The position numbers and the translations under genes were made by a program. A stretch of DNA of 64,000 nt from an uncultured Brachybacterium sp. (lineage in GTDB: Bacteria > Actinomycetota > Actinomycetes > Actinomycetales > Dermabacteraceae), in the NCBI RefSeq assembly GCF_947500705.1, contig NZ_CANMSY010000003.1:1-64000 (forward strand), given 5' to 3'. The notes below the pieces were generated by a model. The model saw nothing but the letters and a program-made list of their open reading frames with translations, was not told the DNA's origin and ran no database searches. Shown in pieces: positions 8,912 to 17,241 of this stretch (position 1 is the first letter of the stretch; each line of letters starts with the position of its first letter).

Positions 8912-9949
8912 TCAGCTGCGCGCGGTGACGCGGACGCTCTCGTACTTCGCGGAGACGACGCCCTGCTCGTACTCGCGCCAGTCCTCCCCCGCCTCCAGGC
9001 CGAGGGCGCGCGCCACGTAGTAGCGGGGCACGTCCGCACCGGCGAGGTGCACGAAGGGGTAGCCGCCGCCGAAGCGCGGGTTGATGTCGATGACCGAGGC
9101 GCTGCCGGTGTCGTCGAGGAACATGTCCACGTCGATAAGCCCGGTGAGCTCGCTCGCGTGCGCGATGAGCTCGGCGTTGCGCCGGAACGGCTCCGGGGCG
9201 ACGGTGACGGCCTTGTCGGTCTCGCCGGCGCGCATTCGGTCCTTGCGGCGCGCGAGGACGGCGACCAGGTCGCCCGGCGCGCTCAGATCGCCGACGATGT
9301 CGACACCGTGCTCGACACCGGCGAGCTTGCCCTGCACCACCACATCCGCCCCGCTCGCCGCCCGGCCCGCCGTCTGCGGCGCGCTGCGGATCGCGGTGGA
9401 GACCGCCTCAGAGACCTCGGAGACCGGCACCACGGCGAGGCCGGAGGAGCCGCTGCCTAGCCGGTGCTTCACAACCAGCTCGTCGGAGAGCGCAGCGAGA
9501 GCGGCGATCCCCTCGTGGTCATCGCCCGTCACGGTGGTGGGGGTCGGCACGCCGATCCCTTCCAGCAGCCCGGCCATGAGGAGCTTATCGGCGCAGCTGT
9601 TCTGCCAGGCCCTGGATACGCCGGGCACGAGCACGCCGCGCTGCCGGATCTGCTCGGCGAGGTCGGTGTTCACGTGCAGGTGCATGAGCTCGTAGTCGTT
9701 GATGGACACGAAGACGCTGGGCTCCAGCTCGTCGACGAGCGCCAGCAGCGCCTCTCCGTACGTCGGGTCGGCGTAGCGGGGCAGACGTCGGGCGACGTCC
9801 CCGTAGGAAGCCGCCGAGCTCGTCGGATCATTCTCTGTGACCACGACGCGTCCACGGAGGCCGAGCGAGGCGAAGGCCTCACGGAACCAGTCGATGAGGT
9901 AGAGGCGCCGGCCCGCGGAGCCGATCACCACGGTGATCTCGCGAGTCAT
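8912..9949 (-). CDS. ATP-grasp ligase, carbamoyl-phosphate-synthase-like type
   Basis: 345 residues from ATG 9949. The N-terminus is a Rossmann-like preATP-grasp domain (VVIGSAGRRLYLIDWF; VSINDYELMHLHVN). The ATP-grasp core contains LVVKHRLGSGSSGLAVVP and the metal/ATP end DINPRFGGGYPFVHLAG. Such enzymes join a carboxylate to an amine or thiol via an acyl phosphate. The 4-bp overlap with the phosphoglycosyl transferase gene indicates co-translation, and a divergent PLP decarboxylase lies nearby, so a role in attaching an amino acid or amine to a glycan precursor is plausible (inference). The substrate is unknown. A second, broken homologue lies at 12470-13184. Confidence 0.85.
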   Translation of the reverse strand: MTREITVVIGSAGRRLYLIDWFREAFASLGLRGRVVVTENDPTSSAASYGDVARRLPRYADPTYGEALLALVDELEPSVFVSINDYELMHLHVNTDLAEQIRQRGVLVPGVSRAWQNSCADKLLMAGLLEGIGVPTPTTVTGDDHEGIAALAALSDELVVKHRLGSGSSGLAVVPVSEVSEAVSTAIRSAPQTAGRAASGADVVVQGKLAGVEHGVDIVGDLSAPGDLVAVLARRKDRMRAGETDKAVTVAPEPFRRNAELIAHASELTGLIDVDMFLDDTGSASVIDINPRFGGGYPFVHLAGADVPRYYVARALGLEAGEDWREYEQGVVSAKYESVRVTARS

Positions 9950-10848
9950 CGCAGAGCGACCTCCTGTATGCTCACGGCCCCTTCCTCTCGGAGCTCGCAC
10001 GCCAGCCCTGCCAAGATCCTCTCCCCCCTGGAACGCACGAGCTCTGGCTCCCTGCTGCCCGGCACCACCTGAAGCCGGCTCTCCCATTCGCCATCGGCGC
10101 CGCGCACCAGCTCGCAGTGGGCGACGACTTCACCGCTTCGGCGATCCAGGATCTCCCACCCCTCGCCGTGCAAGCTGCTGGACCGGCGCACGTCATGGTC
10201 GCCGATCCGACGGGGGCCGTAGAAGTCGGTCATCGTCACGTGACCATCTTCCTGGATCCCCTCGCGGCGGAGCACCTTAGGCACGGTCGCGAGCAGGATC
10301 TGCAGGTCGGTCTTCAGACTGCGGGTCTCGACGTACTCTACATCGAGAGCGAACTTCGCGTCCCAGGTGAGGGAGTTACGACCGGAGACCTGGGCGAGGC
10401 CAGTGAGGCCTGGCAGGACCTGGTGGCGCCGCGCCTGCTCCTTGGTGTAGCGGTCGAGGTACTCGACCATCAGCGGACGAGGACCGACCAGACTCATGTC
10501 CCCGCGCAGCACATTGAGCAGGCTGGGAAGCTCGTCGAGACTCGCCGCCCGCAGGAACTTTCCCACGGTGGTCATGCGTTCCTCGTCGGACACTCGGCCG
10601 CGCTTCTCGTCAGTCATGTGCATGGTACGGAACTTGAACATCTCGAAGACTCGGCCGTCACGACCCGGTCGCGGCTGGCGGAAGAGCACATCCGGGCCGA
10701 GCGTCGCTCTGACGACGAGTCCGGTGCCGAGGATCAACGGGGAGAGCGCAATCAGAGCGCCTCCGGCGAGCACGATGTCCCCGAACCGCTTCACACGGTC
10801 ATAGGGGATGAACCTCTGAGTCTGCGCAGAGCGCAGCATGGGTGCCAT
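9946..10848 (-). CDS. Phosphoglycosyl transferase (bacterial sugar transferase, PglC/WcaJ type) with extra C-terminal domain
   Basis: Transfers a phosphosugar from a UDP-sugar to undecaprenyl phosphate at the inner face of the membrane, starting glycan assembly. One hydrophobic re-entrant segment (GDIVLAGGALIALSPLIL), then FRQPRPGRDGRVFEMFKFRT, catalytic dyad SLDELPSLLNVLRGDMSLVG, and LPGLTGLAQVSGRN. The catalytic domain ends near residue 200. About 90 more residues (GWEILDRRSGEVVAHCELV to the end) form an appended alpha/beta-looking segment I do not recognise. ATG 10848 is preferred because CAGGGAGAC precedes it; ATG 10866 lacks such a box. A strong promoter lies at 10945-10973. Confidence 0.9.
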   Translation of the reverse strand: MAPMLRSAQTQRFIPYDRVKRFGDIVLAGGALIALSPLILGTGLVVRATLGPDVLFRQPRPGRDGRVFEMFKFRTMHMTDEKRGRVSDEERMTTVGKFLRAASLDELPSLLNVLRGDMSLVGPRPLMVEYLDRYTKEQARRHQVLPGLTGLAQVSGRNSLTWDAKFALDVEYVETRSLKTDLQILLATVPKVLRREGIQEDGHVTMTDFYGPRRIGDHDVRRSSSLHGEGWEILDRRSGEVVAHCELVRGADGEWESRLQVVPGSREPELVRSRGERILAGLACELREEGAVSIQEVALR

Positions 10849-10944
10849 GTCTCCCTGACCCTCCATTGGGGGAACTGTCCTTCGTATCGGGGATCGCGTT
10901 GCCCGTGGAAGAACCCGCTAAGATGAAGCGGACATATCGCATAT

Positions 10945-10973
10945 ATCATACGTCGCACGGAGCTGTTTTTCAA
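10945..10973 (-). promoter_or_regulatory. Sigma-70-type promoter of the phosphoglycosyl transferase operon
   Basis: On the minus strand TTGAAA (10968-10973) is followed after exactly 17 bp by TATGAT (10945-10950). Predicted transcription starts near 10938, about 90 bp before the chosen start codon. The surrounding sequence is strikingly AT-rich for this genome. Confidence 0.65.
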
Positions 10974-11057
10974 GCCTCTGCCTGCAGTTCCGGCGGACCG
11001 CCCATGCCCTACGCCCCCGCAGTTCCACCCATCCACACACGACCTTCAAAACGCTAA

Positions 11058-11081
11058 AAACGGACCTTTTGCCTATAGGAT
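11058..11081 (+). promoter_or_regulatory. Candidate promoter motif AAACGGACCT-N8-TAGGAT
   Basis: AAACGGACCT (11058-11067) and TAGGAT (11076-11081) stand upstream of the decarboxylase gene. The same two blocks with the same spacing occur upstream of the PglF-like gene at 17021-17044 on the other strand. TAGGAT fits a -10 element; the conserved upstream block may be a regulator site or an unusual -35. Confidence 0.4.
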
Positions 11082-11202
11082 ACATTGGAGCCCCTTGAAC
11101 GACCACTTCGGTTGCGTGTCTGCGCCCCTGCGGCTGTGACCGCTTCGAGTCCCGCTTATGGATGCACGCGCGTTTACCAGACCTCGAGCAAGGAGCAGAC
11201 AG

Positions 11203-12501
11203 TTGTCCCTTTCGAAACATACTCCCAGCAATTCGCCGACAACCCCATCATTCGTGATCGACGCTCCTCTACTCGACGAATTCGTCGGCCGCTTCCAGCG
11301 CGCCCTGGATGCCCACTGGCCTCGGTCGATCCTGTCCTATTCCTTCAAGACCAATTCGTTGCCGTGGCTGATCTCCTTCATGCGGCGCCGCGGCGCCTGG
11401 GCCGAGGTTGTCTCCGACATGGAGTACGAGCTCGCGCTCGCCCTCGGCTACGCGCCGGACTGCATCGTCTACAACGGCCCCATCAAAGGGCGCGAGCGTC
11501 TGCGCTCCGCGCTCGAGGAGGGCTCCCTCATTAACCTCGACGCCAAGCGCGAGGTCACCTGGGTCGCGGAGTTCGCCCGTGAGCACCCCGACCGCGAGTT
11601 CACCGTCGGTCTGCGCATCAACTGGGACCTCGAGGCACGATGCCCCGGGGAGAGCACCACGAGGGAGGAGGGCAGCCGCTTCGGCTTCGACGTCGCCAAC
11701 GGCGAGCTCGACCGCGTGATCGAAGAGCTCACCTCCGCTGGGATACGGATCGCGGGGCTCCACATGCACCGGAATTCCCTGACCCAGAGCCTGAACGTCT
11801 ATCGAGCTTCCGCCACAGTCGCCGCGGAGATAGTCCGCTCCCGCGAGCTCGAGCTCGACTGGATCGACATCGGTGGCGGTTTCTTCGGCAGCGTCGACGG
11901 CAGCCCCACCTTCGACGACTACGTGCGCGTGATTCGTGAGGCCCTCGAGGGCGTGGTCGATCCGGAGGAGACCTGCCTCGTGGTCGAGCCCGGCGGATCC
12001 CTGATCGCCGTCCCGGTGGAGTTCCACGCCGAGGTGCTGGACGTCAAAGACGTAGGCTCCCGCCGGGTCGTCGTCACCGACGCAAGCCGGGTGGACATCG
12101 ATCCACTCTTTCGACGGGTGCGCCCCTTCGACGTCACGCTCGGCACCAAGTCCACGCACTCGGTCCCCGAGCAGATCGTCAGCGGCTTCACCTGCATGGA
12201 GGACGACCGCCTCACCCACCTTAAGGACGCCCCCGAGCTCGCGATCGGTGACCGAGTCGTGTTCTCGCGCGTGGGCGCCTACACGATGTCCTACCAGTCC
12301 ACGTTCATCGAGTTCCCACCGGCCGTGTACGTGCGCGAGAGGTGCGGCGAGCCGATGACCCAGGTGCGCCGCCCCTCGCAGGTCGCTGAGTACCTGGCAG
12401 GAAGCACCTGGGACGATCGGCCCGCAGAGGCTCAGCCAAGGGCTGAGCTGCCGAGGACCTTGAACTCCTCTAAACGCGCCGTGGTGACCCCGACCGCGTA
12501 G
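11203..12501 (+). CDS. PLP-dependent decarboxylase, fold type III (LysA/ornithine decarboxylase family)
   Basis: TTG 11203 with AAGGAG seven bases upstream gives 432 residues. The alanine-racemase-like barrel carries the PLP lysine in SILSYSFKTNSLPWL, the phosphate-binding WIDIGGGFFG and EPGGSLIAVP. The C-terminal barrel has SGFTCMEDDRLTH and GAYTMSYQSTF, the places of the CxSxD and GAY motifs. Differences from classic diaminopimelate decarboxylase: HxGS reads HMHRNS and EPGR reads EPGG, so the substrate is probably not meso-diaminopimelate. Expected product is a decarboxylated amino acid or amine. It lies opposite to but between the ATP-grasp/sugar transferase and aminotransferase genes, suggesting supply of an amine for glycan decoration (inference). 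Confidence 0.85.
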   Translation: MSLSKHTPSNSPTTPSFVIDAPLLDEFVGRFQRALDAHWPRSILSYSFKTNSLPWLISFMRRRGAWAEVVSDMEYELALALGYAPDCIVYNGPIKGRERLRSALEEGSLINLDAKREVTWVAEFAREHPDREFTVGLRINWDLEARCPGESTTREEGSRFGFDVANGELDRVIEELTSAGIRIAGLHMHRNSLTQSLNVYRASATVAAEIVRSRELELDWIDIGGGFFGSVDGSPTFDDYVRVIREALEGVVDPEETCLVVEPGGSLIAVPVEFHAEVLDVKDVGSRRVVVTDASRVDIDPLFRRVRPFDVTLGTKSTHSVPEQIVSGFTCMEDDRLTHLKDAPELAIGDRVVFSRVGAYTMSYQSTFIEFPPAVYVRERCGEPMTQVRRPSQVAEYLAGSTWDDRPAEAQPRAELPRTLNSSKRAVVTPTA

Positions 12502-13184
12502 TCCAGCGGGGACGGATGATGTCGATCGCCCGGGGCTCCCAGGTCACGGACTCGCGGAGGTCGACGTTGATCGCGCCCGACGGGTGGAGCAGCTTCCCGA
12601 TCAGACGCAGTGACTCCCGATACGACTCGGGAGAGACGGTGGTCGCGGCAACGGTGTCGCCGCCGCGCATCTGCTCCTTGCACGGGGCGAGCACTCCCAG
12701 CAGTTGTAAGCTGCCGTCGAGGGAGGAAGCGTCGTCGGCGCCGTGCTCGTGGCCAGGCAGCTCCTCCTGCACCTCCACGGCCGCAGGACCGTCCGCCGCA
12801 GGCCGGCCGGCCTCGCCGAGCGCCATCTCGGCGGAGTCCACGACACCCCGCGCAAGCTCTGCCGCGGCGGTGAACCAGAGACCGATGGAGCCGTTGCCGT
12901 AGCGACGCTTGACCACGAGGTCCATCGCCTCGCTCCCGAGCCAGGTCCTCGGCGTAGGCACCCCGTGCTCCGCCGGCGACAGCGCCATCCGATGCTTGTC
13001 AAGCACGACGGATCTAGCGTCGCGCCCAAGCACCGCAACGATCCTTCGAGCCCACGCAGCTCGTCCGCGACGCCGCCGGAGAGCACTTGAAGCTCGTAGT
13101 CACTCAGCGAGATGAAGAGATCGGGCCGCTCCGCGGCGAACCAGCTTCGGAGCGCTTTGAGTACCCCGGGCTTTTGTACGCTGG
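12470..13184 (-). pseudogene. Degenerate ATP-grasp ligase, second copy
   Basis: Homologous to the intact gene at 8912-9949. Pieces in order: LFISLSDYELQVLSGG (about 13120-13080), after a frameshift VLDKHRMALSPAEHGVPTP, LVVKRRYGNGSIGLW, and the C-terminal end SGAINVDLRESVTWEPRAID. The part before the first piece is missing and the final conserved NPRFGGG block is corrupted. It follows the FemAB-like pseudogene as if one deletion fused the two, and its 3' end overlaps the decarboxylase end convergently. Confidence 0.8.
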
Positions 13185-13701
13185 GGCGGCGTCCTGCACC
13201 GCGACGAGATCCGCCTGGCGGGCCTCGCGCGTGTTCCAGCGGTGGTTCGAGCGCATGCTCACGGTGATCTCGCCCAGGGGCGGTCCAGCGGGATCAGGTA
13301 GGTCGGCCCATGGTCCACCACGGCGCCTAAGTCCCCGAACTCCTCGAGTCCCAGCAACGTTTGGGCGCACAGGAATAGCGAGAGGACGCCACGCCCTTTC
13401 AGATGCTCGAGGAGCGTGATGATCGCCTCATGCCGCGGCGACGGCCCCTCGGTAAGCGTGGACCCGGCGTACTTGAACGGGGACGAGGCATCTCACCGGC
13501 CTACGGACAGCGGCGAGAAGGATCAACATCAGGAGGGCGGGGTCTCCGTCCTCGACGATCAGCAGGCGAGTGCAGGTGCCACGGAAGCCGTTCTCTACCC
13601 GCAGATTCTCGGGCGACTGGAAGATGTCGTGTCGCGCGCGAGCGAGCAAGCGAGGTCGCCCAGTCAGAATCAGCGGTCTCGAGCTCACGTACCTGCATCA
13701 T
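13185..13701 (-). pseudogene. FemAB/GNAT-like acyltransferase, fragmented
   Basis: Starts at ATG 13701 after AAGGAG with MMQVRELETADSDWATSLA, continues ARHDIFQSPENLR and TRLLIVEDGDPALLML, then after frameshifts DASSPFKYAGST, HEAIITLLEHLKGRG, LGAVVDHGPTYLIPLD and MRSNHRWNTREARQADLV. This is the N-terminal half of a FemAB-like aminoacyl/acyl transferase spread over at least three frames; the C-terminal half is absent. Position downstream of the DegT gene marks it as a former member of the same glycan operon. Confidence 0.75.
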
Positions 13702-13771
13702 CCCTCTGCTCCTTCTGTCCCACCCCCGGCCGAGGGCGCCCTGCCTGCGCCCCGCCCCATCAGATCACGGC

Positions 13772-14956
13772 TCAGACGAGGGAGATGGCGGCAGGCTCGA
13801 TCCCGAGCTCGCCGGCCTCCGCTCCGCGCAAGTGCGCGGAGAAGAACTCGCCCAGCGCCGCATCCACCACGGCACACTCCGCCTCCGTGAGCACCGAGCC
13901 GCTCGGCAGCGTGATGCCCGTGCGGAAGAGCATCTCCGACACTCCGTTGGCCAGGGCCGGGGCCCCGGCGAACACCGGCTGCAGATGCATCGGCTTCCAC
14001 AGCGGCCGGCTCTCGATCCCCGCCGCGACGAGCACCGTCGCGAGGTCGGCAGCGCTGAAGCCGGCGAGCTGCGGGTCGACGACAACCGCCGTGAGCCAGC
14101 AGTTGTCGTCCACATCACCCTGGCGCTGGAAGACCTCGACGCCGGGGACGTCGGCGACCAGTCCCGCGTAGGCCTCCCGGCGGGCACGGCGCCGTTCAAG
14201 CATGCCGTCGAGCCGGCTCAGCTGTGCGATGCCCACTCCTGCCAGGAGGTTCGAGAGCCGGTAGTTGTACCCGATCTCGCGGTGCTCGTAGTGAGCGACG
14301 GGCTCACGGGCCTGCGTGGCCAGGTGGCGCACGCGACCGGCGGCCTCCTCGTCATCGGTGAGGTACATGCCTCCGCCGGACGTGGTCATGACCTTGTTGC
14401 CGTTGAAGGACAGGATCGCTGCGTCCCCGTGCTTCCCGGCGGGGACCCCTGCGTGCGAGGCCCCGAGGGACTCGGCCGAGTCGGCGAGCACGCGGGCTCC
14501 ATACTTCGCGGCGATCTGTGAGATCCGGGTGTAGTCCACACAGTTCCCGAGCAGGTCGACGGGGACGATCGCGGGCACGCTGCGGCCTTCCCGCTGCAGC
14601 TCCGCCATCACGTCTTCGAGCAGGTCGGGGTCCATCTGACCCGTACACGGATCGGCATCGATGAAGTATGGCGTCGCGCCGGTGTAGGTGATCGCATTGG
14701 CAGTCGCAGCGAAGGTCATCGTCGAGGTGGGGACCACGTCCCCCGGGCCGATGCCCCAGGCCAGCAGGCCCAGGTGGAGCGCTGCGGTGCCCGAGGAGAG
14801 GGCGACGGCGAAGCGTCGGCCGAGGCGATCCGCCATTGCCTGCTCGAAGGCATCCACGGCGGGGCCGAGGGGTGCGATCCAGCCGGAGTCGAAGGCATCG
14901 ATGACTGCGGCGCGCTCGGCTGCGGACATATCTGGACTGGAGAGAAAGATAGTCAT
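13772..14956 (-). CDS. DegT/DnrJ/EryC1/PglE-type sugar aminotransferase
   Basis: 394-residue PLP aminotransferase that would aminate the 4-keto sugar made by the neighbouring dehydratase. Seen: SSPDMSAAERAAVIDAFDSG, ALSSGTAALHLGLLAWGIG, ADSAESLGASHAGVPAGK, the PLP-lysine region ILSFNGNKVMTTSGGGM and YNYRLSNLLAGVGIAQL. Length and motifs fit the family. It starts 3 bp after the PglF-like stop, so the two are co-transcribed. By analogy with Campylobacter PglF-PglE, the product could be a UDP-4-amino-4,6-dideoxy sugar; that exact sugar is inferred. Confidence 0.92.
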   Translation of the reverse strand: MTIFLSSPDMSAAERAAVIDAFDSGWIAPLGPAVDAFEQAMADRLGRRFAVALSSGTAALHLGLLAWGIGPGDVVPTSTMTFAATANAITYTGATPYFIDADPCTGQMDPDLLEDVMAELQREGRSVPAIVPVDLLGNCVDYTRISQIAAKYGARVLADSAESLGASHAGVPAGKHGDAAILSFNGNKVMTTSGGGMYLTDDEEAAGRVRHLATQAREPVAHYEHREIGYNYRLSNLLAGVGIAQLSRLDGMLERRRARREAYAGLVADVPGVEVFQRQGDVDDNCWLTAVVVDPQLAGFSAADLATVLVAAGIESRPLWKPMHLQPVFAGAPALANGVSEMLFRTGITLPSGSVLTEAECAVVDAALGEFFSAHLRGAEAGELGIEPAAISLV

Positions 14957-14959
14957 GGC

Positions 14960-16936
14960 TCAGAACCCCGCCGCTACCGCGACGGCAGCCGGAGCTGCCA
15001 CCGGGATGGCCTGCTCGGCAGTGGCAGAGTCACCATTTGGCACAAGGATCGGGGAGCTCATCGAGCTGCATACGCGAGACATCGTGTCCAGGAACTGCTC
15101 GGGCTCGTGCATTGTGCGCGGGTCCGGAACGTCCTGGAGGCCCACAGGCACCACCGGCACCCCGGTGATGAGCGGATGCGCCGTCGGCGACGCTCCCTCG
15201 CCGGGAGCGAAGAGCACTTCGTGCATCTTCTCTCCGGGTCGCAGGCCCGAGTACACGATCTCGACGTCCTTTCCCGAGGCGTCGATGAGCTGGCGCGCCA
15301 GGTGAGCGATCTCGACCGGCACTCCCATATCGAGCACCAGGGCCTTCCCACTGTCACCGACCACGGCCGCCTGCAGCACCAGCTGGACCGCCTCGCCGAC
15401 CGTCATGAAGAAGCGCGTCACCCCGGGGTCCGTGACCGTGACCGGCCCGCCCCGTTCGATCTGGGCGATGAAGGTATGGAGCACCGAGCCGCGGGTGCCC
15501 AGCACGTTTCCGAAACGGACGCTGACCCAGGATCCCTCGGGGGCGATCACGGCCTTCTGCGCGGTCAGTCCCTCGGCGAGGCGTTTGCTGTAGCCCAGCA
15601 CGTTGTGGGGGTCGGCCGCCTTGTCGGTGGAGATGTTCACGAATCGCTCGACGCCGTGCCGGTGCGCGGCCTCGAGCACATTGTGCGTACCCAGGACGTT
15701 GGTCTTGTACGCCTCGTCGGGCGCGTTCTCGAGCATGTTCACATGTTTGAGCGCGGCAGCATGGAAGACCACGTCCGGCCGGTGAGCGGCGAACACCGCG
15801 TCCATCCGCTCCGCATCCCGTATATCGGCGAGCACCATGTTCTCGTTGCCGAGGTCGGCGGTGCCGTCCATCATCAGCAGCAGCGAATGCAGCGCGGATT
15901 CATCGCGATCGAGCATCACGAGCTCGCTCGGATCGAACTGAGCGATCTGACGGCAGAGCTCTGAGCCGATCGACCCACCTGCCCCGGTGACCAGCACCGT
16001 CTTCCCCGCGAGCATGCTGGAGATGGTGGTCATATCGGTCACCACGGGGCGACGTCCCAACAGGTCCTTGGGCTCGATCTCGCGGAGATCCGCATGATGC
16101 ACCCCGCCGATCATCTCGTCGAGGGCCGGCACGATCTTGACCGGGAGGCCGATCTCGGCAGCCTCCGCGGTGAGCGTCCCGAGCGTCTCCGCGCTGATGA
16201 TCGGCGTGCCGATCACGAGCACATCGGCCTGGATCCGCTCGGCGACTGCGGCCATGTCCGCCGAGGTTCCGAGAACAGACGCGCCTGCGCTTCGCAGATG
16301 ACGCTTCTTGGGGTCGTCGTCGAGGAAGGCGACGGGTTCCCACACGGAGGACGGATCCCGGCGCATGGAATGGGCCAGGGTCCGGCCCACCTCGCCGGCC
16401 CCGACGATCAGGGCTCGGCGCGTCGTCTCCGACTGCAGGTGGTGCGTCTCGCGGAACGCCGCACGGCGCACCATGTATCGCACCGCACCGGCGAGGACCA
16501 GCACCACGGGAACGGCGATCAGAGGAGCTGTCACCGGGAGGACCCGTGCAGGCAGCAGCAGGTTCAGAACTGTCACCACGAGACCCGCCGCTGCGACCAC
16601 GAGGCTGAGCGGCATGAGCTCGTCGAAGCTGCCCACGAGATGGCGTCCCTGGTGGAGGTGCAGGACGCGGGAGAGGAGCATGTAGACGGCGACCGCGATC
16701 GCCGCACCGATCAGCAGTCCGAAGAACGGCGTGGTGCGGCCGTCCAGAGCGAAGCCTGCTGAGAGAGCAGGCGTCTCCAGGCGCAAGCCGGCGGCGATCC
16801 AGAGTCCGGCGAACCATAGCGCCGCATCCACCATGGCGAGGGAGATCGTTGCCGGCTGAAGCTCACGGATCCCGGGACTGCGCTTCTTCGTCCCGTGCAT
16901 GAGACGGACTCCGTCACGCAGAGTGATGATCGACAT
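14960..16936 (-). CDS. Membrane-bound nucleotide-sugar 4,6-dehydratase, PglF/CapD/WbpM-like
   Basis: 658 residues from ATG 16936 (GGAAGGGGAGCC upstream). An N-terminal region with about four membrane segments is followed by a CoA-binding-like Rossmann domain (ALIVGAGEVGRTLAHSMRRD) and a C-terminal catalytic SDR domain (VLVTGAGGSIGSELCRQIAQ, FHAAALKHVNMLEN, ISTDKAADPHNVLGYSKRLA). The MxxxK motif typical of the family appears as LGYSK. It makes a UDP-4-keto-6-deoxy HexNAc at the membrane and heads the leftward operon with DegT. Confidence 0.93.
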   Translation of the reverse strand: MSIITLRDGVRLMHGTKKRSPGIRELQPATISLAMVDAALWFAGLWIAAGLRLETPALSAGFALDGRTTPFFGLLIGAAIAVAVYMLLSRVLHLHQGRHLVGSFDELMPLSLVVAAAGLVVTVLNLLLPARVLPVTAPLIAVPVVLVLAGAVRYMVRRAAFRETHHLQSETTRRALIVGAGEVGRTLAHSMRRDPSSVWEPVAFLDDDPKKRHLRSAGASVLGTSADMAAVAERIQADVLVIGTPIISAETLGTLTAEAAEIGLPVKIVPALDEMIGGVHHADLREIEPKDLLGRRPVVTDMTTISSMLAGKTVLVTGAGGSIGSELCRQIAQFDPSELVMLDRDESALHSLLLMMDGTADLGNENMVLADIRDAERMDAVFAAHRPDVVFHAAALKHVNMLENAPDEAYKTNVLGTHNVLEAAHRHGVERFVNISTDKAADPHNVLGYSKRLAEGLTAQKAVIAPEGSWVSVRFGNVLGTRGSVLHTFIAQIERGGPVTVTDPGVTRFFMTVGEAVQLVLQAAVVGDSGKALVLDMGVPVEIAHLARQLIDASGKDVEIVYSGLRPGEKMHEVLFAPGEGASPTAHPLITGVPVVPVGLQDVPDPRTMHEPEQFLDTMSRVCSSMSSPILVPNGDSATAEQAIPVAAPAAVAVAAGF

Positions 16937-17020
16937 GGCTCCCCTTCCAGAACACCGTGCGGAGTCGCCACGGATCACCACGTATGTGAAATGCCCGTTT
17001 TGCCCGCCTTCCCTTGCGTC

Positions 17021-17044
17021 ACCCTACACGCGTTAGGTCCGTTT
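17021..17044 (-). promoter_or_regulatory. Candidate promoter motif AAACGGACCT-N8-TAGGGT
   Basis: On the minus strand AAACGGACCT (17044-17035) is followed after 8 bp by TAGGGT (17026-17021), about 85 bp upstream of the PglF-like start. It matches the arrangement at 11058-11081 before the decarboxylase gene, suggesting that both units answer to the same sigma factor or regulator. Confidence 0.4.
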
Positions 17045-17169
17045 TGCACGATATGTGTAGGTCTTGTGATGGGCGCGTGGTCAGGGTCGTGCTTCGTGCG
17101 TGACCACACTTCTGGTGCTCTGCTCGATCGCCCGAGAGCGGGTCGCGCGTAGTGGCAGATGCCAAAGGA

Positions 17170-17203
17170 CGACGCGCCGGACCCCGAAGGGGCCGACGCG
17201 TCG
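17170..17203 (-). terminator. Hairpin terminator downstream of the rpf-like gene
   Basis: CGACGCGCCGGACCCC pairs with GGGGCCGACGCGTCG around a GAA loop, with one bulge and one mismatch. It lies about 40 bp past the stop of the leftward rpf-like gene. Confidence 0.65.
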
Positions 17204-17241
17204 CCGTGGGTTCTCGTGTGCGGGGCTCTCCCCCGCGTCAC

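Noticed and set aside
8733-9020. Rightward 95-residue frame after the istB remnants
   Set aside because: It runs into the intact ATP-grasp gene on the opposite strand and has no recognisable domain.
11269-12219. 316-residue leftward frame opposite the decarboxylase
   Set aside because: Exact antisense shadow of a gene with clear PLP-enzyme motifs; its Asp/Val/Gly-rich composition mirrors GC-rich codons.
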